NCBI GenBank assembly: GCA_900543215.1
Contig: UQQR01000028.1
Location: forward strand, 1-20,970
Length of the DNA stretch: 20,970 nucleotides
From: an uncultured Oscillospiraceae bacterium
GTDB taxonomy: Bacteria; Bacillota; Clostridia; Oscillospirales; Acutalibacteraceae
Direction: 5' to 3'
Both the position numbers and the translations under genes were made by a program. Positions 7,106-14,680 of the stretch are shown piece by piece. A model generated the notes under the pieces. That model was not told the DNA's origin. It was given only the letters and a program-made list of their open reading frames with translations, and searched no databases. The first letter of the stretch is position 1; every line of letters begins with the position of its first letter.

Positions 7106-7246
7106 CAATAACTTATTATAAGTAAACAACCCTGTGTTAGCGTAAATTGAATTTAAGCAAGCTGACGGCAGAACTTAGACTGACAATATCTTGCCGCCGT
7201 AAAAATTTTGCTAAATTTCGACTTAAAAAATAATTTTAAAAAACTA
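7106..7246. other. Non-coding stretch between the repeat and the rpsT promoter
   Basis: An AT-rich spacer with no supportable gene. It holds a degenerate echo of the repeat terminus (CCTGTGTTAGCG, 7131-7142) and a weak ACGGC/GCCGT pairing (7165-7169 with 7196-7200) followed by A/T bases, which may be the decayed terminator of a gene once located upstream. Confidence 0.4.
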
Positions 7247-7275
7247 TTGCTTTTTTTAACTCTTTGTGGTATCAT
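7247..7275 (+). promoter_or_regulatory. Sigma-A-type promoter for rpsT
   Basis: TTGCTT (7247-7252), 17-base spacer, TATCAT (7270-7275), 38 bases upstream of the rpsT ATG. Confidence 0.75.
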
Positions 7276-7312
7276 AGTTTGTACTGTGAGAAAAGTGTTA
7301 GGAGGTGTCACG

Positions 7313-7576
7313 ATGCCGAACATTAAATCTGCTAAAAAGCGCGTGCGTGTAAGCGAGGCTAATTATGAGCATAACAAGGCTTACCGTTCTGCTTTAAGAA
7401 CTGCTATAAAGAAAGCGGACGCAGCTATTGACGCTAAATCTGCCGATGTTGCCGATGTTGTAACCGTTGCCGTTAAGAAGATTGATCAGGCCGCCGTTAA
7501 GGGAATTATTCATAAAAACAATGCCGCCAGAAAAAAATCTGCTTTGGTTACTCGCTTGAATAAGGTAAAGGCTTAA
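7313..7576 (+). CDS. rpsT: Ribosomal protein bS20
   Basis: 87 residues from the ATG at 7313, chosen because GGAGGTG (7301-7307) lies 5 bases upstream and MPNIKSAKKRV is the standard S20 N-terminus. The protein is very basic with alternating lysines and the conserved blocks RSALRTAIKKAD, GIIHKNNAARKKSAL and RLNKV. It binds 16S rRNA in the body of the 30S subunit and is needed for early assembly. The gene stands alone between its own promoter and terminator, a common arrangement for rpsT. Confidence 0.97.
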   Translation: MPNIKSAKKRVRVSEANYEHNKAYRSALRTAIKKADAAIDAKSADVADVVTVAVKKIDQAAVKGIIHKNNAARKKSALVTRLNKVKA

Positions 7577-7600
7577 TGACATCTTAATTCAGTTAGCTTA

Positions 7601-7637
7601 AAACCGCGAAATGCATTTGCGTTTCGCGGTTTTTTGT
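7601..7637 (+). terminator. rpsT terminator
   Basis: AAACCGCGAAA (7601-7611) pairs with TTTCGCGGTTT (7622-7632), followed by a run of T. A strong intrinsic terminator 24 bases after the stop. Confidence 0.92.
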
Positions 7638-7675
7638 TTCCCGATAAGCGATTTGCCAAGTTGCACATTTAATCA

Positions 7676-7691
7676 GTTAGTTAGCGCTAAC
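7676..7691. promoter_or_regulatory. Putative iron operator A, upstream of the feo promoter
   Basis: GTTAGT-TAGC-GCTAAC, 11 of 12 positions of the shared palindrome GTTAGC-N4-GCTAAC. It contains TTAG-N6-CTAA, the unit of DtxR/IdeR iron boxes. It lies about 57 bases upstream of the -35 element; a second small inverted repeat (AATTTGT/ACAAATT, 7693-7714) follows. Confidence 0.6.
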
Positions 7692-7747
7692 CAATTTGTT
7701 CATGCTGACAAATTTACAAAAAAATTAAAAACGGCAATTAAAATCAC

Positions 7748-7776
7748 TTGACAAGTTTTAAAAACGGGAGTATTAT
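7748..7776 (+). promoter_or_regulatory. Strong sigma-A-type promoter of the feo operon
   Basis: Perfect TTGACA (7748-7753), 17-base spacer, TATTAT (7771-7776). Initiation would be near 7782-7785, inside operator B, giving a direct explanation for repression. Confidence 0.88.
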
Positions 7777-7783
7777 ATCATTG

Positions 7784-7799
7784 GTTAGCAAGGGCTAAT
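7784..7799. promoter_or_regulatory. Putative iron operator B, over the feo transcription start
   Basis: GTTAGC-AAGG-GCTAAT, 11 of 12 palindrome positions, extended on both sides (TTG before, CAA after). It begins 8 bases after the -10 element, a classic repressor position. Confidence 0.75.
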
Positions 7800-7817
7800 C
7801 AATTTTAAGCGCATAAA

Positions 7818-7833
7818 GTTAGCTAAAGCTAAT
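7818..7833. promoter_or_regulatory. Putative iron operator C, in the feoA1 leader
   Basis: GTTAGC-TAAA-GCTAAT, 11 of 12 positions, centred 34 bp downstream of operator B and 24 bases before the feoA1 start. Confidence 0.72.
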
Positions 7834-7856
7834 TTTGCTTGAAACGGGGGACAGGT

Positions 7857-8069
7857 ATGATGCCTTTAACACTTGCCGCAGTAGGTGAAGACAATACCAT
7901 TAAAAAAATCGGCGGAAGTCCCGAGGTAAGACAGCACCTTGAAAATTTAGGCTTTGTTGTCGGGGGAAATGTTAAGGTTATTAACGCATTAGCCGGAAAC
8001 GTAATAGTAAATGTTAAGGAAACGCGGGTTGCCATAAGTGAAGAAATGGCATGCAAAATTATGATTTAG
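7857..8069 (+). CDS. feoA: FeoA-domain protein 1
   Basis: About 70 residues from the ATG at 7857 (a second ATG follows at once), with GGGGGA 6 bases upstream. It is a single SH3-like FeoA domain: TLAAVGEDNTIKKIGG, then EVRQHLENLGFVVGGNVKVINAL and NVIVNVKETRVAISEEMACKIMI. FeoA is a small cytosolic partner of the ferrous-iron transporter FeoB. It is the first gene of the feo operon, under three operator copies and a near-consensus promoter. It differs clearly from the second FeoA, so the two are not a recent duplication. Confidence 0.93.
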   Translation: MMPLTLAAVGEDNTIKKIGGSPEVRQHLENLGFVVGGNVKVINALAGNVIVNVKETRVAISEEMACKIMI

Positions 8070-8106
8070 TTTTCAATTTTAGTTTTATATAAAGGGGGAT
8101 TTATTA

Positions 8107-8328
8107 ATGAAGACTTTGAAATCAGCTAAAGTCGGGGAGAATTACACGGTGGTAAAGCTCCACGGCGAGGGCGCTGTAAAAAGGCGCATTATGGATATGG
8201 GTCTTACCAAGGGTGTGCAGGTTCATGTACGCAAGGTTGCGCCTTTAGGCGATCCTGTCGAAGTCACGGTAAGAGGCTATGAGCTTTCGCTCAGAAAAGC
8301 CGATGCCGATATGATTGAGGTCGAGTAA
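8107..8328 (+). CDS. feoA: FeoA-domain protein 2
   Basis: 73 residues, again one FeoA domain with the canonical pattern LKSAKVGENYTVVKLHG, AVKRRIMDMGLTKGVQVHV and DPVEVTVRGYELSLRKADADMIEVE. AAAGGGGG precedes the ATG by about 9 bases. It is the more conventional of the two FeoA proteins (MDMGLTKG and the RGYELSLRK strand are well conserved). Tandem feoA genes before feoB are common in Clostridia; the second copy usually resembles the form that contacts FeoB. Operator D and the feoB gene follow. Confidence 0.95.
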   Translation: MKTLKSAKVGENYTVVKLHGEGAVKRRIMDMGLTKGVQVHVRKVAPLGDPVEVTVRGYELSLRKADADMIEVE

Positions 8329-8350
8329 GACCTTATTTTAAAGCCGTGCG

Positions 8351-8366
8351 GTTAGCATAGGCTTAT
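8351..8366. promoter_or_regulatory. Putative iron operator D, before feoB
   Basis: GTTAGC-ATAG-GCTTAT, 10 of 12 palindrome positions, in the 63-base gap between feoA2 and feoB. The weakest of the set; no clear promoter accompanies it, so it may be a secondary or internal site. Confidence 0.5.
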
Positions 8367-8391
8367 TGATGAAAGTGAGAGGATAAAAGCT

Positions 8392-10869
8392 ATGGATATC
8401 AGAATTGCCCTTGCGGGCAACCCGAACTGCGGTAAAACAACATTGTTTAACGCACTTACAGGCTCAAACCAGTTTGTAGGTAACTGGCCGGGCGTTACGG
8501 TTGAAAAAAAGGAAGGAAAGCTTAAAAAGCACGACGGCGTTATAATTACCGACCTTCCGGGTATATATTCGCTGTCTCCGTACACTCTTGAAGAGGTAGT
8601 TGCGAGAAATTACCTTATTTCGGAGCGTCCGAACGCAATACTCAACATAATCGACGGTACAAACCTCGAAAGAAACCTTTACCTTACCACACAGCTCGTA
8701 GAGCTTGGTATACCGGTTGTTATCGCTATTAATATGATGGATATAGTCCGCAAAAACGGCGATAAGATAAATACCGAGGAGCTTTCCCGTCAGCTTGGAT
8801 GTAAAATAGTTGAAATCTCCGCCCTTAAGGGTACGGGAATAATGGAAGCAGCAGAAGCTGCAATACACGCCGCCGAGAACACAAAGACCGTTCCTCAGCA
8901 CAGCTTCTCAGGCTGCGTTGAACACGCTATCGCTCACATTGAGGAAGCGGCTGTTCACGATATGCCGGAAGAGCAACAGCGCTGGTATGCAATAAAGATA
9001 TTTGAGCGCGACGACAAGGTTTTGGCGTCTCTCAATATCGACAAGGAAACGCTTGCTCACATTGACACAGATATAGCCGCCGCCGAAAAGGAAATGGACG
9101 ATGATTCGGAGTCTATCATCACGAACGAGCGTTATATATACATAGCTTCAATCATCAAAGCTTGCTATAAAAAGAAAAACGCAGGACAGCTTTCAACCTC
9201 TGATAAAATAGATAAGGTTGTAACAAACCGTTGGCTCGGTCTTCCGATATTCGCTTTGGTTATGTTCCTTGTTTATTATATTTCAATGGTAACGGTAGGC
9301 TCTGCCGCAACAGACTGGGCAAACGACGGACTGTTCGGAGACGGTTGGCATCTCTTGGGTATAGGCTCTAAAGCTTACAGCGCAGAGGCTGACGATTATA
9401 CTGCCGCCGCAGAGGCTGTTCAGGCGTTTACCGACATTGATGTTGCCGCTGAAGATTTTGATGCGGACGAAGCGCTTGAAGAAATAAAAGATTTCAAAAC
9501 AAGTAAAGACAAAGCAACCGTTGAGGTTGAGGATGAAGAAACCCTTGAGGTAAGTAAACTTGACGCATATTATTCGGCAATCCCGTCAGGTGCTGACGAA
9601 GAAAGCACAGTCGCTATGACCTACAAGGACGCCGTTAAGTATTTCGAGAAAAACGGCTTTGACGAGCCCGATCCTGCCGATTACGGAGTATGGGTTCCCG
9701 GCGTTCCGGTACTTGTTGGCGACGGACTTGATAAAATAGGCGCCGCGGATTGGCTTTCGGGACTTATTAACGACGGTATCGTAGCCGGCGTTGGTGCGGT
9801 TCTCGGATTTGTTCCTCAGATGCTTGTTCTGTTCTTACTTTTGGCGTTCCTTGAGGCTTGCGGATATATGTCCCGTATAGCTTTCGTTCTTGACCGTATC
9901 TTCCGTAAATTCGGACTTTCGGGTAAATCATTTATCCCGATGCTTATAGGTACAGGCTGCGGAATACCCGGAATTATGGCTTCGCGTACCATTGAAAACG
10001 AGCGCGACCGCCGTATGACTATTATGACGACGACCTTTATCCCCTGCGGAGCTAAGGTACCGTTTATATCGATGATTGCAGGCGCTATATTCGGCGGCTC
10101 TGCATGGGTTGCCACATCAGCTTACTTTATCGGTATGGCGGCAATCATCATCTCGGGCATTATGCTTAAGAAAACAAAGATGTTCTCAGGCGATCCCGCT
10201 CCGTTCGTTATGGAGCTTCCGGCTTACCACTGGCCGACCGTAGGAAATGTTCTCCGTTCAATGTGGGAGCGCGGTTGGTCGTTCATCAAAAAGGCAGGAA
10301 CAATCATTCTTCTTTCTACAATCTTTGTTTGGTTCGCTACTTACTTCGGTTGGGCGGACGGTTCGTTCGGAATGCTCTCCGAGGACCAGATAAGTTCTTC
10401 AATTCTTGCGAAAATCGGTTCTGCTATCGCTTGGATATTCAAGCCGCTCGGATGGGGTAACTGGCAGGCTGCCGTTGCTTCGATTACCGGTCTTGTTGCA
10501 AAGGAAAATATCGTTGGTACAATGGGTATACTTTATCCCGACGGTTGGGCAGAGATTGCAAAGCAGTTCACCGGAATTACAGGATATTCGTTCCTTGTAT
10601 TCAACCTGCTCTGCGCGCCCTGCTTCGCGGCTATCGGTGCTATCAAGCGTGAAATGAACAGCCCGAAGTGGACTTGGTTCGCAATCGGCTATCAGTGCGG
10701 ATTTGCTTACCTGATTGCTCTTATGATCAACCAGTTCGGCGGTTTGTTCACAGGCGATGTAAATGTTGTAGGTGTTATATTTGCGGCGGCTGCACTTGCA
10801 CTTATAGTGTATATGCTCGTTCGTCCTTACAAGGAAGCCACAAAGCTTACAGCAAAGGTTAAAGTTTAA
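8392..10869 (+). CDS. feoB: FeoB, ferrous iron transporter with G-protein domain
   Basis: 825 residues. The N-terminal GTPase has GNPNCGKT (residues 9-16), the switch region around FVGNWPGVTVEKKEG, DLPGIYSLSP and NMMD. Transmembrane segments begin near residue 278 (NRWLGLPIFALVMFLVYYIS). The two Gate regions carry GCGIPGIMASRTIENERDRR with PCGAKVPFI, and GLVAKENIVGTMGI with CAPCFAAIGAIKREM, as expected of the Fe(II) permease. Odd feature: residues about 320-435 form an acidic, low-complexity stretch rich in Ala, Asp and Glu inserted after the first membrane segment, making the protein longer than many homologues. The GAGAGGA site is 8 bases before the ATG. Expressed with the two FeoA proteins and the Cys-rich protein that follows. 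Confidence 0.98.
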   Translation: MDIRIALAGNPNCGKTTLFNALTGSNQFVGNWPGVTVEKKEGKLKKHDGVIITDLPGIYSLSPYTLEEVVARNYLISERPNAILNIIDGTNLERNLYLTTQLVELGIPVVIAINMMDIVRKNGDKINTEELSRQLGCKIVEISALKGTGIMEAAEAAIHAAENTKTVPQHSFSGCVEHAIAHIEEAAVHDMPEEQQRWYAIKIFERDDKVLASLNIDKETLAHIDTDIAAAEKEMDDDSESIITNERYIYIASIIKACYKKKNAGQLSTSDKIDKVVTNRWLGLPIFALVMFLVYYISMVTVGSAATDWANDGLFGDGWHLLGIGSKAYSAEADDYTAAAEAVQAFTDIDVAAEDFDADEALEEIKDFKTSKDKATVEVEDEETLEVSKLDAYYSAIPSGADEESTVAMTYKDAVKYFEKNGFDEPDPADYGVWVPGVPVLVGDGLDKIGAADWLSGLINDGIVAGVGAVLGFVPQMLVLFLLLAFLEACGYMSRIAFVLDRIFRKFGLSGKSFIPMLIGTGCGIPGIMASRTIENERDRRMTIMTTTFIPCGAKVPFISMIAGAIFGGSAWVATSAYFIGMAAIIISGIMLKKTKMFSGDPAPFVMELPAYHWPTVGNVLRSMWERGWSFIKKAGTIILLSTIFVWFATYFGWADGSFGMLSEDQISSSILAKIGSAIAWIFKPLGWGNWQAAVASITGLVAKENIVGTMGILYPDGWAEIAKQFTGITGYSFLVFNLLCAPCFAAIGAIKREMNSPKWTWFAIGYQCGFAYLIALMINQFGGLFTGDVNVVGVIFAAAALALIVYMLVRPYKEATKLTAKVKV

Positions 10870-10907
10870 TGAGTTTCTCCCCTAATTTGTGAAAGGAGTC
10901 TGTCAGT

Positions 10908-11078
10908 ATGCTTGCTTGGTTAAAGCTTAATATTGCAACCATAATAATAAGCCTGATACTTATTGCCGTGGTTGCTGCGGTTATTGTTTCAATAGTTAAA
11001 AATAAGAAAAAAGGCAAATCCTCCTGTGGCTGTAATTGCGCTCACTGTGCCATGGCCGGCTCCTGCCACAAAAAATAG
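10908..11078 (+). CDS. FeoB-associated Cys-rich membrane protein
   Basis: 56 residues: MLAWLKLNIATIIISLILIA starts a single membrane helix (about residues 8-30), followed by a Lys-rich stretch (KNKKKGK) and a cysteine cluster C-G-C-N-C-x2-C-x5-C-H ending CHKK. The start has GAAAGGAG 9 bases upstream. This is the small protein family repeatedly found just after feoB in Firmicutes; the cysteines may receive or bind Fe(II) on the cytosolic face, but that function is inferred from position and composition. It lies 38 bases after feoB and is followed directly by the operon terminator. Confidence 0.88.
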   Translation: MLAWLKLNIATIIISLILIAVVAAVIVSIVKNKKKGKSSCGCNCAHCAMAGSCHKK

Positions 11079-11086
11079 TTTTATTA

Positions 11087-11122
11087 AGGGAGGCGCCGAA
11101 TATTCGGCGCCTCCCTGTTTTT
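11087..11122 (+). terminator. feo operon terminator
   Basis: A 14-bp perfect stem, AGGGAGGCGCCGAA (11087-11100) with TTCGGCGCCTCCCT (11103-11116), then G and five T. Very strong and symmetrical. Confidence 0.93.
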
Positions 11123-11132
11123 AAGAGAAAAA

Positions 11133-11148
11133 GTAAGCGGAAGCTAAC
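11133..11148. promoter_or_regulatory. Putative iron operator E, before the ABC transporter
   Basis: GTAAGC-GGAA-GCTAAC, 11 of 12 positions of the shared palindrome, 19 bases before the ABC ATPase ATG. Only 44 bases separate the feo terminator from this start and no clear -35/-10 pair is visible, so the promoter is uncertain. Confidence 0.5.
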
Positions 11149-11166
11149 CCAAAAGGAGAATGATAG

Positions 11167-11868
11167 ATGGCAATAGTTGAATTTAAGGATGTCAGCCGTG
11201 TATACACAAGCGGCGACCACGAGCTTAAGGCGCTTGACGGCGTGAATATGACTCTTGACGAAGGAAAGTTTATAGTTATTTTGGGACCGAGCGGCGCGGG
11301 CAAAAGCACGCTTTTAAATTTGCTCGGCGGTCTTGACAGCCCTACAAGCGGTAAAATAATTGTTGAGGGCAAGGATATATCCACCCTTTCGGGAGATGAA
11401 CTGGCGGAATACCGTGCGGCTAAGGTTGGATTTGTATTTCAGTTTTACAACCTTGTGCCTACGCTTACAGTTCACGAAAATGTAGCGCTTGTAAAAGAAA
11501 TTGCGCCCGAATCCCTTTCCGCAACCAAAATGATCGAGGAAGTAGGACTTATAGATCACCTTAAAAATTTCCCGTCGGAGTTATCGGGCGGAGAACAACA
11601 GCGTGTTTCAATCGCAAGGGCGCTTGCAAAGAACCCGAAAATTCTTTTGTGCGACGAGCCGACCGGTGCGCTTGACTCGGAAACCGGCGTGCTTGTTTTA
11701 AAGCTTCTCTTAAAAATGGCGAGAGATTACGGCAAAACGATAGTAATAGTAACCCACAATCAGAACATCGCAAAGATGGCGGATGTTGTAATGCGTGTTA
11801 AAAACGGCAGGATAGTATCAGTAACCGAGCAGGAAGATCCGTCCTCCGCGGATGAAATCGACTGGTAA
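11167..11868 (+). CDS. ABC transporter ATP-binding protein (MacB/LolD type)
   Basis: 233 residues. Walker A GPSGAGKST (40-48), Q-loop FQFYNLVPTLTV, signature LSGGEQQR (140-147), Walker B ILLCDEPTGALD (160-171) and the H-loop in VTHNQ are all intact. The LVPTLTV..ENV and EPTGALDSETG blocks are characteristic of the MacB/LolD/FtsE group that pairs with FtsX-like permeases rather than substrate-importing ABC systems. The start has AAGGAG 8 bases upstream. It is 14 bases before its permease gene. The substrate is unknown; the position inside the iron island and operator E suggest metal-linked regulation, but this is inference. Confidence 0.95.
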   Translation: MAIVEFKDVSRVYTSGDHELKALDGVNMTLDEGKFIVILGPSGAGKSTLLNLLGGLDSPTSGKIIVEGKDISTLSGDELAEYRAAKVGFVFQFYNLVPTLTVHENVALVKEIAPESLSATKMIEEVGLIDHLKNFPSELSGGEQQRVSIARALAKNPKILLCDEPTGALDSETGVLVLKLLLKMARDYGKTIVIVTHNQNIAKMADVVMRVKNGRIVSVTEQEDPSSADEIDW

Positions 11869-11882
11869 AGGCGGGGAATTAT

Positions 11883-14162
11883 ATGCTGTTTAAAAAGCTT
11901 TGGAGAACGATGGGGCTTTACAGGGCGCAGTTTATTTCAATGGTAATTATGATAGCGCTCGGAATAGGCATTTTCGTCGGCTTTAATATGGAATGGGTAA
12001 GCATTGAAAAAAACACCGATGCCTTTTATAAGGAAACGGGCTTTGCCGATTACCGCATTACCTCGGAAAAGGGGTTTACTGCCGACGACCTTGAAAAAAT
12101 AGAAAATACCGACGGTGTGGAAAAGGCCTCGCGCTATCTTTCGGTAAATGCCGATGTCAAGGAAAAAAGCGGCGACGCCGTGGCGCTTACCGTAACCGAG
12201 AATTCAGAGGTTTCGGGCGTTATGCTGATTTCGGGAGAAAAATATGACGGAGACGATACCGAGGGCGTTTGGCTTTCCGATAAATACGCAAGCGCAAACG
12301 GTTTTAAGCTCGGAGATAAGATAACCTTTAATTATAAAAATCTTCAAATAGAGTGTAAAATCAAGGGACTTATAAAATCCTCCGAATATCTTATCTGCGT
12401 CCGTGATTCAAGCCAGCTTATGCCGGATTACGACACCTTCGGCTTTGCGTATATATCGCCCGCGCTTTACAAAAAAGCCGCAGGAACAGATTTTTACCCC
12501 CAAATAAATGTAATTTCCGATTTGGATAAAAAGGAGTTTACCGAAAAGGCGGACAAGGCTTTCGGTAAAACCGAGCTTATCCTTACCAAAGATGAGGTCG
12601 GCTCGTATTCGCTAGCAAGAGGCGAGGCGGACGAGGGTAAAACCATGGGATCGGTACTGCCCGTGCTTTTCCTGCTTATAGCCGTGCTTACAATGGTAAC
12701 CACAATGCACCGCCTTACGGCAAAGGAAAAAACACAGATAGGTACGCTTAAGGCGCTCGGTTTTAAGGACAGAAGAATACTCCGCCATTACACCTCGTAT
12801 GCATTTATGATAGGTGTAATGGGCTCGGTTTTGGGAATTGCCTTAGGCTATGCGATAGCGTACTTTATTATGAATCCCGACGGTATGATGGGTACATATT
12901 TTGATATGCAGAAATGGGTGCTTTATATACCGGGCTTCTGTGTGATTTCCGTTATCGTGATTATAGCGCTGCTTACACTTATCGGCTTCCTTTCCGTAAA
13001 GCAAATGCTTAAGGGTACTGCGGCGGACGCGCTTCGCCCGTATACCCCAAAAAAGATGAAGCCGCTTGCGATAGAAAAGACAAAATCCTTTCACAAGCTT
13101 TCATTCGGGTCAAGATGGAATTTGCGCGATATAATGCGACATAAATCGAGAACCGCAATGAGCCTTGTGGGAATTGTAGGCTGTACGGTGCTTACCGTCG
13201 GTTCACTTGGTATGAGGGACACTATGAGTAGGTTCCTTGATATGTATTACGACGGTGCGCTTTGCTACAACACACGCATTTATCTTGCGGAGGACGCGTC
13301 GGCGGAAGAGCGTGACAGGGTAGCAGAAAAATATGACGGAGACAAAAGCGCCTCTCTCGGAGTTCAGATCGAGGACAAGACCGTTTCGCTCGATATATAT
13401 TCGCTTGAAAACGGTATGCTTCGTTTCCCGTCTGACAAAAAGGGCTATGCAGAACTTGAAAACGACGGCGCGTATATCTGTATGCGGTTAGCCGACGAAT
13501 TTGATTTAAGCGTCGGGGACACCTTTAAGCTGAGCCCCTACGGTACGGATAAGGAATATACGCTTAAGCTTTCGGGAATTATAAGAAGTACCTCGGAATG
13601 TGTTGTTATAACGGAAAAATATGCCGAAAAGCTCGGCATAGGCTTTACTCCCGATTCTGTGTACACAAATACCGAGAAAAAGGACATAGAAAGCGACAGC
13701 GCAATAAAAACCGTACAATCCAAAAAGGCAATTATGGATTCGTTTGATACATTTTTAGAGCTTATGAATTCAATGATATTCGTTCTTGTGGGCGGTGCGC
13801 TTGTGCTTGGTATAGTGGTGCTTTATAACCTCGGCGTTATGAGCTACACCGAGCGTTACCGTGAAATGGCTACGCTTAAGGTTGTCGGCTTTAAGGACAG
13901 AAAAATCGGAAACCTGCTTATAGGGCAGAATGTATGGCTTTCTGTTGTGGGAATTGCGCTCGGTCTGCCGCTCGGCGCTCTGACGCTTGACTTTCTTCTT
14001 AAAAAGCTGGCCCCCGAATATGAAATGCGGATGTATATAGGTCCTGTTACCTACATCGTCAGCATTTTGCTCACATTCGGTGTGTCGTTGCTTGTAAGCC
14101 TTATGGTATCACGCAAAAACAAAAAAATAGATATGGTTGAGGCGCTCAAAGGCGCGGAATGA
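11883..14162 (+). CDS. FtsX-like ABC permease
   Basis: 759 residues with two repeats of the FtsX layout: one membrane helix (about 16-36), a large extracytoplasmic domain, three helices (about 256-277, 306-331, 346-371), then again one helix (about 426-444), an extracytoplasmic domain and three helices (about 630-653, 684-706, 724-743). The coupling segments TAKEKTQIGTLKALGFKDRRI and YREMATLKVVGFKDRKI precede the third-to-last helices of each half. MacB-like mechanotransmission systems export peptides or lipids or signal across the membrane; which applies here is unknown. The stop codon is directly adjacent to the stop of the convergent small gene, with no terminator between. Confidence 0.93.
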   Translation: MLFKKLWRTMGLYRAQFISMVIMIALGIGIFVGFNMEWVSIEKNTDAFYKETGFADYRITSEKGFTADDLEKIENTDGVEKASRYLSVNADVKEKSGDAVALTVTENSEVSGVMLISGEKYDGDDTEGVWLSDKYASANGFKLGDKITFNYKNLQIECKIKGLIKSSEYLICVRDSSQLMPDYDTFGFAYISPALYKKAAGTDFYPQINVISDLDKKEFTEKADKAFGKTELILTKDEVGSYSLARGEADEGKTMGSVLPVLFLLIAVLTMVTTMHRLTAKEKTQIGTLKALGFKDRRILRHYTSYAFMIGVMGSVLGIALGYAIAYFIMNPDGMMGTYFDMQKWVLYIPGFCVISVIVIIALLTLIGFLSVKQMLKGTAADALRPYTPKKMKPLAIEKTKSFHKLSFGSRWNLRDIMRHKSRTAMSLVGIVGCTVLTVGSLGMRDTMSRFLDMYYDGALCYNTRIYLAEDASAEERDRVAEKYDGDKSASLGVQIEDKTVSLDIYSLENGMLRFPSDKKGYAELENDGAYICMRLADEFDLSVGDTFKLSPYGTDKEYTLKLSGIIRSTSECVVITEKYAEKLGIGFTPDSVYTNTEKKDIESDSAIKTVQSKKAIMDSFDTFLELMNSMIFVLVGGALVLGIVVLYNLGVMSYTERYREMATLKVVGFKDRKIGNLLIGQNVWLSVVGIALGLPLGALTLDFLLKKLAPEYEMRMYIGPVTYIVSILLTFGVSLLVSLMVSRKNKKIDMVEALKGAE

Positions 14163-14348
14163 TTATCTGAAATAACGGTCAAGACTGTCGGAGAGCATAA
14201 GCAAAGCCGTCCGCCGAAGCTCATCGGCAGAGTGTATCTGATCGTTGAATTTTCGCAGATCCGACTGCATCTTTATAGGCAGTGACAGAAAATATTTCCG
14301 TGTACCGGAGCTGCCTGTTATTAATTCGCTTAAATTATTATAACGCAC
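14163..14348 (-). CDS. Small conserved-looking protein, function unknown
   Basis: 61 residues starting at a GTG (14348) with a perfect AGGAGG 8 bases upstream, strong evidence that it is translated. The sequence begins MRYNNLSELITGSSGTRKYFLSLP and is helical after that (SDLRKFNDQIHSADELRRTA), with no membrane segment or cysteines. It resembles small YNNLSEL...SSxxRKYFLSLP proteins I believe occur in many Clostridia, but I can attach no function. It converges on the ABC permease with zero bases between the two stops and is divergent from the HMA gene, so its expression may interfere with the permease transcript. Confidence 0.7.
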   Translation of the reverse strand: MRYNNLSELITGSSGTRKYFLSLPIKMQSDLRKFNDQIHSADELRRTALLMLSDSLDRYFR

Positions 14349-14412
14349 GGTATCTACCTCCTATGGATTAGATTTGCCGCGCGATACTAAAAAATGCAAG
14401 GGAAGAATTACT

Positions 14413-14676
14413 ATGATAAAAACAGTGCTTAAAATAGACGGTATGATGTGCGGAATGTGCGAGTCTCATATAAACGACGCGGTGCGCCGTGAATTTAAGG
14501 TCAAAAAAGTCACCTCCTCGCACTCAAAGGGCGAAACCGTTATAATATCCGAAAACGAGCTTGATGAAAACAAGCTCCGTGAAGTAATAGGCGGCACAGG
14601 GTACGAGCTGAAGAATGTAAAAAGCGCACCCGAAGAAGAGAAAAAAGGTCTTTTCGGAATGTTCCGTAAAAAATAA
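14413..14676 (+). CDS. HMA-domain heavy-metal-binding protein
   Basis: 87 residues from the ATG at 14413 (AAGGGAAG upstream; an in-frame ATG-less extension further upstream lacks a site). One ferredoxin-like HMA domain with the metal motif GMMCGMC (Cys13, Cys16), ending with a short Lys-rich tail (GLFGMFRKK) that could touch membrane or a partner. Such proteins bind soft metals, usually Cu(I), and pass them to P1B ATPases. Four bases separate it from the AraC-type gene, and the P1B ATPase is two genes on, so a metallochaperone role for that pump is likely but not proven. Confidence 0.88.
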   Translation: MIKTVLKIDGMMCGMCESHINDAVRREFKVKKVTSSHSKGETVIISENELDENKLREVIGGTGYELKNVKSAPEEEKKGLFGMFRKK

Positions 14677-14680
14677 AGCT

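Noticed and set aside
7131..7142. CCTGTGTTAGCG as a further terminal repeat of the 421-bp element
   Set aside because: It resembles the terminus but is shorter and has mismatches; without another copy of this flank it may be chance.
7165..7200. A terminator hairpin before rpsT (ACGGC/GCCGT)
   Set aside because: Only five continuous pairs with a large loop; kept only as a possible decayed remnant.
14371..14412. An iron operator before the HMA gene
   Set aside because: ATTAG and ACTAA occur but not with the N6 spacing, so this group has no visible site of the shared motif.
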